Below the pieces are notes generated by a model, which saw only the letters and a program-made list of their open reading frames with translations, ran no database searches and was not told where the DNA came from. Position numbers and translations under genes: made by a program. Shown here in pieces: positions 1-6,556 of a DNA stretch of 7,453 bases (positions are counted from its first letter, which is position 1; every line of letters begins with the position of its first letter). Source of the DNA: CANKHA01 sp040877285 (GTDB lineage Bacteria > Pseudomonadota > Alphaproteobacteria > Rhizobiales > Xanthobacteraceae); the NCBI GenBank assembly GCA_040877285.1, contig JBBDNZ010000026.1, forward strand, positions 1 through 7,453, written 5' to 3'.

Positions 1-5
1 TCTGG

Positions 6-39
6 ATTCCGGGTTCGCCGCTGCGCGGCGCCCCGGAAT
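6..39. repeat. Palindromic intergenic element, Rhizobiales type; possible terminator
   Basis: This is a two-part hairpin. The outer arms ATTCCGGG (6-13) and CCCGGAAT (32-39) are perfect complements. After a small internal loop (TT against C), the inner arms CGCCGC (16-21) and GCGGCG (25-30) pair around the 3-nt loop TGC. It begins 16 bp beyond the stop codon of the aminotransferase gene, so on the minus strand it forms in the 3' end of that transcript. It has no U-tract, so it is not a classical intrinsic terminator, but it could stop transcription or protect the 3' end. The core, flanked by GACG, resembles a dispersed element that I recall as common between genes in Bradyrhizobium and relatives. 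That family identity is from memory; the hairpin itself is directly visible. Confidence 0.7.
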
Positions 40-55
40 GACGGCATCGGTTTGA

Positions 56-1219
56 CTAGCCGCCCAGCGCCCGGCGCACGGCGGCGATGATGCGGTCCTG
101 GACCGGCGCGTCGAGATAGGCGTGCATGGGCAGGCTGATGACTTCCTCCGCCAAGCGGTCGCTGACAGGGACGCCGCCTTCGGCGACGGGAAAGCTCTTG
201 TAGGCCGCGAGCCGGTGCAGCGGCTTCGGGTAATAAACCGCCGTCGGAATGCCCTGCGCCTTCAGATCGGCGGCGAGCTGGTCGCGCCGGCCGGGCTTGA
301 GCCGGATGGTGTATTGCGCCCAGACCGAAGTCGAACCCGCGGAAACCTTCGGCACGATCGCCACGTCCGCCAGAGCGGCGTTGTAGCGCCGGGCGGCGCG
401 GTCGCGCGCGGCGATCTCTTCCGGAAATATTTTCAGCTTCTCGATCAGCACCGCGGCCTGGATGGTGTCGAGCCGCCCGGTGATGCCGATGCGCACGTTG
501 TCGTATGTGCCGCCGCCCTGCCCGTGCAGGCGCAGGCTTCTCACGATCCCGGCCAGATCGCCGTCGTCGGTCAGCACCGCGCCGCCGTCGCCGTAGCAGC
601 CCAAGGGTTTCGCCGGAAAGAAACTGGTGGCGGTGGCGGGCGCCAGCGCGCCGAGCTTGCGGCCTTTGTAGGCGGCGCCGAAGGCCTGCGCCGCGTCGTC
701 CAGCACAAAGAGATTTTCCGCCTGCGCGACGGCACGCACGGCGTCATGGTCCGCCGGCTGTCCGAACAGATCGACGGGAATGACCGCCCTCGGCTTTAGC
801 CCTTGGCGCTTGGCTGCCGGGATCGCTCGCGCAAGACTCGCCGCGTCGATATTGAACGTCCCCTCGTCGATATCGACAAAGACCGGGGTGGCGCCGCGCA
901 GCGCCACCACCTCGGCGGTGGCGCAGAAGGTGAAGGCGGGGCAGAACACGGCATCGCCGGGGCCGATGCCTTTGGCCATCAGCACCAGCAGCAGCGCGTC
1001 GGTGCCGCTGGAGCAACTCACCGCATGGCGCGCGCCGCAGAAGGCGGCGAGATCCTGCTCGAAGGCGGCCACTTCGGGGCCCATGACGAACTGGCAATGC
1101 GCCAGCACGCGCGCCACCGCGTCGTCGACGGCGCGCCCGAGCCGGCGGCGTTGGGCCGCAACGTCGATGAAAGGAATCGGCGCGGGGTCGAGGCGGGCGT
1201 GCTCGTTCATCAGGCTCAT
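56..1219 (-). CDS. DegT/DnrJ/EryC1/StrS-family PLP-dependent sugar aminotransferase (WbpE/GnnB-like)
   Basis: This cytosolic pyridoxal-phosphate enzyme should transfer an amino group, usually from glutamate, to a 3-keto UDP-sugar. The product has 387 residues, a normal length for the family. Visible features in order: the N-terminal PFIDV (16-20), FVMGPEV (44-50), the SSGTDALLL cofactor loop (70-78), PAFTFCATAE (94-103), LDDAAQAFGA (173-182) with the Asp that contacts the pyridine nitrogen, and FFPAKPLGCYGDGGA (200-214) with the Schiff-base Lys204. RIGITGRLDTIQAA (243-256) and YYPKPLH (329-335) complete the substrate region. The FFPxKPLGCYGDGGA and RLDTxQAA blocks match my recollection of WbpE, the UDP-3-oxo-GlcNAcA aminotransferase of Pseudomonas. 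The gene follows the oxidoreductase by 28 bp, so the two probably act in sequence: 3-oxidation, then 3-amination. A second Met three codons in is an equally possible start, since no strong ribosome-binding site separates them. The exact substrate (UDP-3-keto-GlcNAc for GnnB, or its uronic acid for WbpE) cannot be read from sequence alone. Confidence 0.93.
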   Translation of the reverse strand: MSLMNEHARLDPAPIPFIDVAAQRRRLGRAVDDAVARVLAHCQFVMGPEVAAFEQDLAAFCGARHAVSCSSGTDALLLVLMAKGIGPGDAVFCPAFTFCATAEVVALRGATPVFVDIDEGTFNIDAASLARAIPAAKRQGLKPRAVIPVDLFGQPADHDAVRAVAQAENLFVLDDAAQAFGAAYKGRKLGALAPATATSFFPAKPLGCYGDGGAVLTDDGDLAGIVRSLRLHGQGGGTYDNVRIGITGRLDTIQAAVLIEKLKIFPEEIAARDRAARRYNAALADVAIVPKVSAGSTSVWAQYTIRLKPGRRDQLAADLKAQGIPTAVYYPKPLHRLAAYKSFPVAEGGVPVSDRLAEEVISLPMHAYLDAPVQDRIIAAVRRALGG

Positions 1220-1247
1220 GTTTCCGGAAGCCGGCGGCCGCCGCGCG

Positions 1248-2249
1248 TTAGCCGGCCACCCGGCGGGGACCTTTGGGCAAGGACGTGGCGATTCGCGTCG
1301 GCGTGGCTTCGAGGCAGCGGGTGGCGATCTCCAGGCTGGCGACGCCTTCCTCGCCGGTCACGATCTGGACCTTGTGGCCGGCAATGGCGTTGACGAAGGC
1401 GACCAGCTCGGCGCGCAGCGGCTCGGCATGGCCGACGGAGAGATGGCGCATGGAATAGCTGCCGTCGGGCTGGAAGCCGAAACATTCGGTGACCTGGCGG
1501 TTTAACAGATCGCCGGTGATGTATTTTCCGCGCGTGGCGACGATGACGTTGCGCGCCTTGAACGGAGTGAGCCAATTGGTGTTGATATGCGCGAGCACGC
1601 CCGAGGCGGTGCGGAATTGCAGGAGCGCGATGTCTTCCCGCTCGGCAACCGCGCTGGAAAGCTGCGGCTGCACCTCGACGATTTCCGAGTCGGTGAACCA
1701 GCGAATGAGATCGATGTCGTGCACCGCGAGATCGATGACCACGCCCACGCTGGTCATGCGCGGCGGGAACGGGCCGACGCGGGTGATGGCGATGGAAAGG
1801 ATGTCTTCGCCGCGGAGCGCGTTTTTGACCGCCTCGACGGCGGGATTGAAGCGCTCCACGTGACCGACCATGAGCGTGACACCGGCGCGGCGGGCGGCGG
1901 CGATGATCTCGCGCCCCTCCTCCACCGTCGAAGCGATCGGCTTTTCCACCAGCACATGCACGCCGCGCGCGATGCAGGCGAGCGCGATGTCGCGGTGAAG
2001 ATGGGTGGGAGCCGCAATGCTGGCCGCGTCCACGCCGACGGCGAGCAATGCCTCGACGTCGTCGAAGCCCGCGCAGCCGAGCGCGTGCGTCACCGAATCT
2101 CTCTGCGCGCGATCCGGGTCGGCGACACCGACCAGATGCACGCCCCGCATGCTGGCGAAGACGCGGGCATGGTTGCTGCCCATGACGCCGGCGCCGACGA
2201 CGCCCACGCGCAATGAATTATCCGCGTTACTCTTCGCGGCTTTTACCAT
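1248..2249 (-). CDS. Gfo/Idh/MocA-family oxidoreductase, probable UDP-GlcNAc(-type) 3-dehydrogenase (GnnA-like)
   Basis: This NAD(P)-dependent sugar oxidoreductase likely oxidises C3 of a UDP-N-acetylglucosamine-type sugar to give the ketone used by the aminotransferase encoded next. The 333-residue product has an N-terminal Rossmann fold with GVVGAGVMGS (16-25; glycines 19, 21, 24), the family EKP motif (102-104), and the GxxxDxxxH motif at 169-177 with Asp173 and His177 in the usual catalytic positions. The blocks MVGHVERFNPAV (127-138) and RVGPFPPR (157-164) followed by VGVVIDLAVHDID (168-180) match my recollection of the subgroup annotated as UDP-N-acetylglucosamine 3-dehydrogenase, known from methanogens and lipid A GnnA proteins, more than Pseudomonas WbpB. 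A purine-rich GGGGGA lies 11 nt before the ATG, slightly far for a ribosome-binding site. It is the first gene of a probable two-gene unit, 133 bp downstream of the transaldolase gene. I am confident of the family, less so of the substrate. Confidence 0.93.
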   Translation of the reverse strand: MVKAAKSNADNSLRVGVVGAGVMGSNHARVFASMRGVHLVGVADPDRAQRDSVTHALGCAGFDDVEALLAVGVDAASIAAPTHLHRDIALACIARGVHVLVEKPIASTVEEGREIIAAARRAGVTLMVGHVERFNPAVEAVKNALRGEDILSIAITRVGPFPPRMTSVGVVIDLAVHDIDLIRWFTDSEIVEVQPQLSSAVAEREDIALLQFRTASGVLAHINTNWLTPFKARNVIVATRGKYITGDLLNRQVTECFGFQPDGSYSMRHLSVGHAEPLRAELVAFVNAIAGHKVQIVTGEEGVASLEIATRCLEATPTRIATSLPKGPRRVAG

Positions 2250-2295
2250 GACTAAAAGAATCCCCCGCGTGTTGCCTTTTTATTTCCTAGCACGC

Positions 2296-2327
2296 CGCGC
2301 CCGGGGTGGCGAACACCCCCTCGCGCG
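2296..2327. other. Interrupted hairpin in the gap between transaldolase and oxidoreductase genes
   Basis: The 133-bp gap 2250-2382 holds one clear inverted repeat. The inner arms GGGGTG (2303-2308) and CACCCC (2314-2319) enclose a 5-nt loop, and the outer arms CGCGC (2296-2300) and GCGCG (2323-2327) pair across a small internal loop. On the minus strand it starts 55 nt after the transaldolase stop, and no U-tract follows, so it is not a canonical intrinsic terminator. It could be an attenuator, an mRNA-stability element or an operator. The nearly identical 9-mers GGCGAACAC (2308-2316) and GGTGAACAC (2331-2339) lie 23 bp apart, about two helical turns. I found no convincing sigma-70 promoter in this gap, so the oxidoreductase gene may be read through from the transaldolase or use a promoter I cannot recognise. 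Confidence 0.4.
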
Positions 2328-2382
2328 CATGGTGAACACGTTTTGATTCAAAGCGTTACAATGGGCCCGCGCGTTTACTTTT

Positions 2383-3129
2383 CTATTCCGCGGCCCGGGG
2401 GGCCGGCACGTCGAGCCGCAGGCCGGCCGCCAGCGCATCGTCGCGGAAGGCCTTTACCGCATCGAGAGAGAGTTCCGCCGCCGTCTTGCTGCCCAGCGCG
2501 GGCAGCTTTTTGAGGATATCGGCCGGGGCGGTGATGATATGGCAGCCCATTTCGTCGGCCTCCACCACATTGAAGACTTCGCGGGTGGAAGCCCAGATGA
2601 TTTCCACATTGGGCGTCTTGCGGGCGCGCGCGACGGCATCGCGCATGGTCGGCCGGTAGTCGAGGCCGAGGTCGGCCATGCGGCCGGCGAAAACAGAGAC
2701 GCAGGCGGGGGCCCCTCCCGCCAGCGCGTCAACGGCGCGGGCGACCTGATCCGACGTGAAGATCGCGGTCATGTTGATCTTCACGCCTTCGCGCGAGAGC
2801 GTGCGCACCGCCTCGTAGAGCGGCTCGCCGCGCGTATTGGTCACCGGCAGCTTGGTGTAAACGTTTTTTCCCCAGGCGGAAATGACCCGCGCCTGCGCCA
2901 CCATTTCGGCGATGTCGTCGGAAAAGACCTCGAAGGAAATATGCCGGTCGGGCACCGCGGTCACGAGCTCGCGGGCGTAAGTCTGGTAATCCTTCACGCC
3001 GGCCTTTTTCAGCAGCGAGGGATTGGTAGTGAAGCCCGCGATCCACCGGTTTTTCGCCATCTCCACGATCTGCGCCTTGTCGGCGCCGTCGGTGAAGAGC
3101 TTGACCTTGAGGTCGGATAGTTTGGGCAT
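2383..3129 (-). CDS. Transaldolase-family protein (short, fructose-6-phosphate aldolase-like)
   Basis: This is a TIM-barrel class I aldolase that forms a Schiff base between a lysine and a ketose phosphate. Known family members transfer dihydroxyacetone units (transaldolase) or cleave fructose 6-phosphate. From the chosen start the protein has 248 residues, between the ~220 of bacterial FSA/TalC and the ~320 of classical transaldolase. Visible motifs: LFTDGAD (11-17) with Asp14, GFTTNPSLL (32-40), YTKLPVTN (91-98) carrying the probable Schiff-base Lys93, INMTAIFT (118-125), SVFAGRMADLG (145-155), and the late phosphate-binding strand HIITAP (197-202). The reading frame extends to a GTG at 3138, but that GTG overlaps the AAAAAGG ribosome-binding site that sits 8 nt before the ATG at 3129, so the ATG is preferred. 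The gene is divergent from the membrane protein gene and lies upstream of the diamino-sugar pair. Its natural substrate in a polysaccharide locus is unknown; a central-metabolism role is equally possible. Confidence 0.9.
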   Translation of the reverse strand: MPKLSDLKVKLFTDGADKAQIVEMAKNRWIAGFTTNPSLLKKAGVKDYQTYARELVTAVPDRHISFEVFSDDIAEMVAQARVISAWGKNVYTKLPVTNTRGEPLYEAVRTLSREGVKINMTAIFTSDQVARAVDALAGGAPACVSVFAGRMADLGLDYRPTMRDAVARARKTPNVEIIWASTREVFNVVEADEMGCHIITAPADILKKLPALGSKTAAELSLDAVKAFRDDALAAGLRLDVPAPRAAE

Positions 3130-3137
3130 TTCAGACA

Positions 3138-3144
3138 CCTTTTT
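3138..3144 (-). promoter_or_regulatory. Ribosome-binding site deciding the transaldolase start
   Basis: On the minus strand AAAAAGG is followed by an 8-nt spacer and then ATG (3129-3127). The in-frame upstream GTG (3138-3136) shares its first G with this site, leaving no room for a ribosome to use both. A small hairpin (GCGCG, 3-nt loop, CGCGC; 3146-3158) lies just upstream in the leader. Confidence 0.65.
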
Positions 3145-3165
3145 AGCGCGCTTCGCGCAACCTGC

Positions 3166-3195
3166 TTCATATTCCCATTCTCAGGCGCCGATAAT
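3166..3195 (+). promoter_or_regulatory. Candidate sigma-70 promoter for the membrane protein gene
   Basis: TTCATA (3166-3171; 4 of 6 matches to the -35 consensus) is separated by 18 bp from GATAAT (3190-3195; 5 of 6 matches to the -10 consensus). Transcription would start near 3202, giving a leader of about 75 nt before the ATG at 3277 and making the upstream in-frame ATG at 3202 practically leaderless. On the opposite strand TTGATT (3198-3193) overlaps this -10 and is a possible, weaker -35 for the divergent transaldolase gene. This is pattern matching only. Confidence 0.35.
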
Positions 3196-3205
3196 CAAGC
3201 TATGA

Positions 3206-3236
3206 GGGGTGCCCACCCCCAGTTTTCGCCCGAAAA
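3206..3236. promoter_or_regulatory. Two adjacent 14-bp inverted repeats in the divergent region
   Basis: GGGGTG-cc-CACCCC (3206-3219) and TTTTCG-cc-CGAAAA (3223-3236) are both perfect 6-bp inverted repeats around a CC centre, separated by three bases. A further pair, CCCAG (3218-3222) and CTGGG (3242-3246), brackets the second repeat. They sit just downstream of the candidate promoter and upstream of the preferred start codon at 3277, where operator sites or leader RNA hairpins would be expected. The GGGGTG/CACCCC arms recur at 2303-2319 with a different spacer. Function is unknown. Confidence 0.45.
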
Positions 3237-3276
3237 TAAGGCTGGGACGACACGTTTTTCCGACGGCAGAGCACAG

Positions 3277-4233
3277 ATGCGGCGTCTCATCCCCCTTTTG
3301 GTCAAAGCCGCAATTTCAGGATTTTTGCTTTATATCGCGCTCGATTTCGTTCGCCTTGAAACTTTGCAGCAGCGGCTCAGTCAGATCGAGGGGATCTGGG
3401 TCGCAGCCGGACTTTTCGCACTCAGCGTGCAGGTCATTTTTGTGGCGCAGCGCTGGCGGCTCATCGTGCAGGCGAGCGGCGCCGAATTCCGCCCGCAGCA
3501 GGCGCTGCTCTTTACGCTGATCGGACTTTTCTTCAATCAAGCGCTGCCATCGACCATTGGCGGCGACGCCGCGCGCATCTGGCTGTTGGCCCGCACCCCG
3601 GCCGGTTGGAAAACGGCTATTCATTCCGTCCTCATCGACCGCGCCGCGGGCCTGATCTGGCTGGCGCTGCTGGTGCTGATCTGTCTGCCCTGGTCTCTCG
3701 ATCTCATTCAAAATCCGGTCGGGCGCACGGCTTTAATCATGATCGGATTCGGCAGCATTGCCGTATTGGCCGGGCTTTATCTGCTGGCTCACGTCGGACA
3801 GGATTGGTCCCGGCGCTGGAGGGTTACGCGCCATCTCGCCGAAATCGCCGGCGCCGCCTGGCGCGTGCTCGCCTCCGTGCGCACCGGCGGCCGCGTCGCG
3901 GCGCTGTCCATCGCCACGCATCTGTTGACCGTGCTGGCCGCGTGGTGCGCCGCGCGGGCGATCGGCTCGCCGCTCGATTTGCTGCGGGCGCTGCTGCTGA
4001 TCCCGCCGGTGATCTTGATTGCCGCCATCCCGGTATCGATCGCCGGCTGGGGCGTGCGCGAAGGCGCCCTGATCGCCGCCTTCGCCTACGCTGGGCTGCC
4101 GGAAAGCGAGGGGCTGATCGTGTCGCTGCTGCTGGGCGCCGGCATCTTCCTGACCGGCGCTTTCGGCGGGCTGACCTGGATTCTGAGCTCGCAGCGGCTG
4201 CGCGTCGCGCCGATGCCTTATAGCGAGCGGTAG
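3277..4233 (+). CDS. Polytopic membrane protein, lysylphosphatidylglycerol synthase TM / UPF0104 flippase-like family
   Basis: This is an inner-membrane protein of the family that includes the flippase-like domain of MprF. Members are thought to move or modify lipids or lipid-linked sugars, but most are uncharacterised. From the start at 3277 it has 318 residues and about eight hydrophobic segments (roughly 4-24, 40-57, 74-92, 118-140, 151-171, 207-229, 237-256 and 281-304). Family signatures are PSTIGGDAAR (91-100), the VLIDRAAG segment (118-125) and IPVSIAGWGVREGA (251-264). There is no C-terminal aminoacyltransferase domain, so it is not a full MprF. The frame is open to an ATG at 3202, but those 25 extra residues are hydrophilic, overlap two inverted repeats and do not resemble the usual N-terminus; neither start has a strong ribosome-binding site. 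It is the only plus-strand gene here and overlaps the epimerase gene tail to tail by 16 bp. A role in export of a glycolipid is suggested by context only. Confidence 0.88.
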   Translation: MRRLIPLLVKAAISGFLLYIALDFVRLETLQQRLSQIEGIWVAAGLFALSVQVIFVAQRWRLIVQASGAEFRPQQALLFTLIGLFFNQALPSTIGGDAARIWLLARTPAGWKTAIHSVLIDRAAGLIWLALLVLICLPWSLDLIQNPVGRTALIMIGFGSIAVLAGLYLLAHVGQDWSRRWRVTRHLAEIAGAAWRVLASVRTGGRVAALSIATHLLTVLAAWCAARAIGSPLDLLRALLLIPPVILIAAIPVSIAGWGVREGALIAAFAYAGLPESEGLIVSLLLGAGIFLTGAFGGLTWILSSQRLRVAPMPYSER

Positions 4234-5234
4234 CTTCGGTACCACTCCACGAAGCGGCGTATCCCTTCCTCGATCGGCGTCGAGGGACGGAAGCCGACGT
4301 CGCGCATGAGATCGTCCACGTCGGCGCAGGTTTCCGCAACGTCGCCCGGCTGCATCTCGACCAATTCCTTGCTCGCCGGGCGGCCGAATTCCTTTTCCAG
4401 CAATTCGACCACGCGGGCGACTTCCACCGTGCGGTTATTGCCGATGTTGTAGATGCGCCAGGGCGCCGAGCTGGTGGCCGGGTCAGGCGTATCGCCCGAC
4501 CAAGCGGGATTGGATTCGGCAATGCGATCGACGAGACGCACCACTGCTTCGGTCACGTCATCGACATAGGTGAAGTCGCGGCGCATGTTGCCGTGATTGA
4601 ACAAGCGGATGGGTTTGCCCTCGACGATGGCGGAAGCGAAGATGAACATGGCCATGTCGGGCCGGCCCCAGGGACCGTATACAGTGAAGAAACGCAGGCC
4701 CGTCATCGGCAAGCGATAGAGATGACTATAGGCATGCGCCATGAGCTCATTGGCCTTTTTGGTCGCGGCATAGATGCTGATGGGATGATCGACGTTGTGA
4801 TGCACGGAAAACGGCAGGCGCGTATTGGCGCCATAGACCGACGATGAAGACGCGAAGACAAGATGCCGGCAGCCGTTGTGGCGGCAGCCTTCAAGAATAT
4901 TCATAAAGCCCTGAAGGTTGGCATCTACATAAGCGTGGGGGTTAACTAGCGAGTAGCGCACGCCGGCTTGCGCGGCCAGATGCACCACGCGGGGAAATCT
5001 GTGCTCGGCGAACAGCGCCGCTATCGCGCCGCGATCGGCGAGATCGAGCTTGACGAAGCGGAAACCGGGAAACTTCGAGAGCTCCTTAACCCGCGCCTCC
5101 TTCAAGGCGGGATCGTAATAGGCATTCATATTGTCGAGGCCGATCACCGCGCGGCCGTCTTGCAGCAAACGGCGCGCCACATGAAAGCCGATGAAGCCGG
5201 CAGCGCCCGTGACAAGGATTTTTTCGTCCGCCAT
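4218..5234 (-). CDS. NAD-dependent epimerase, UDP-glucuronate 4-epimerase family (LpsL-like)
   Basis: This extended short-chain dehydrogenase should interconvert UDP-glucuronate and UDP-galacturonate by oxidation and reduction at C4 with tightly bound NAD. The 338-residue product has the Rossmann motif GAAGFIG (10-16), DNMNAYYDP (34-42), HLAAQAGVRYSL (85-96), NLQGFMNILEGCR (106-118), the catalytic SSSSVYG (129-135) with Tyr155 and Lys159 in YAATK, GRPDMAMF (190-197), and RRDFTYVDDV (218-227). These blocks, together with MQPGDVAET near residue 300, are those of the UDP-GlcA 4-epimerases and differ from the WbpP/TviC type. Translation is supported by AAGG 7 nt before the ATG. It follows the nucleotide-sugar dehydrogenase by 20 bp and is probably the last gene of that operon. 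Its stop codon lies inside the 3' end of the opposing membrane protein gene. As the neighbouring dehydrogenase looks specific for N-acetylhexosamines, the true substrate could be an acetamido uronic acid. Confidence 0.93.
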   Translation of the reverse strand: MADEKILVTGAAGFIGFHVARRLLQDGRAVIGLDNMNAYYDPALKEARVKELSKFPGFRFVKLDLADRGAIAALFAEHRFPRVVHLAAQAGVRYSLVNPHAYVDANLQGFMNILEGCRHNGCRHLVFASSSSVYGANTRLPFSVHHNVDHPISIYAATKKANELMAHAYSHLYRLPMTGLRFFTVYGPWGRPDMAMFIFASAIVEGKPIRLFNHGNMRRDFTYVDDVTEAVVRLVDRIAESNPAWSGDTPDPATSSAPWRIYNIGNNRTVEVARVVELLEKEFGRPASKELVEMQPGDVAETCADVDDLMRDVGFRPSTPIEEGIRRFVEWYRSYRSL

Positions 5235-5254
5235 GCCTCAGCCTTGTTGCAAGT

Positions 5255-6541
<1,287 letters not shown>

Positions 6542-6548
6542 GCCGAGA

Positions 6549-6556
6549 CCTCTCTC
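6549..6556 (-). promoter_or_regulatory. Ribosome-binding site deciding the GTG start of the dehydrogenase
   Basis: GAGAGAGG on the minus strand lies 7 nt before the GTG at 6541-6539, and its first base is the last base of the upstream gene's TAG stop. This arrangement suits translational coupling between fucose synthase and the dehydrogenase and argues against the ATG at 6610. Confidence 0.7.

Noticed and set aside
122..799. Plus-strand open frame of 225 codons opposite the aminotransferase
   Set aside because: It is an Arg/Gly/Asp-rich low-complexity translation with no family features. The minus-strand aminotransferase explains the region.
1232..1243. Perfect 12-bp palindrome CGGCGGCCGCCG between the oxidoreductase and aminotransferase genes
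   Set aside because: It is a low-complexity GC palindrome without a loop in a very GC-rich stretch, easily explained by chance.
1587..2216. Plus-strand open frame of 209 codons opposite the oxidoreductase
   Set aside because: It is a His/Asp/Arg-rich shadow with no domain, covered by a well-conserved Gfo/Idh/MocA gene.
2250..2382. Sigma-70 promoter for the oxidoreductase gene (TTGTAA or TTCGCC boxes)
   Set aside because: The matching -10 boxes are poor (TGTTCA, TAGGAA), so none is good enough to report as a feature.
3202..3276. N-terminal extension of the membrane protein starting at the ATG at 3202
   Set aside because: It has no ribosome-binding site, the hydrophilic extension is not expected in the family, and the segment holds two inverted repeats and lies at the predicted transcription start. 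It cannot be fully excluded.
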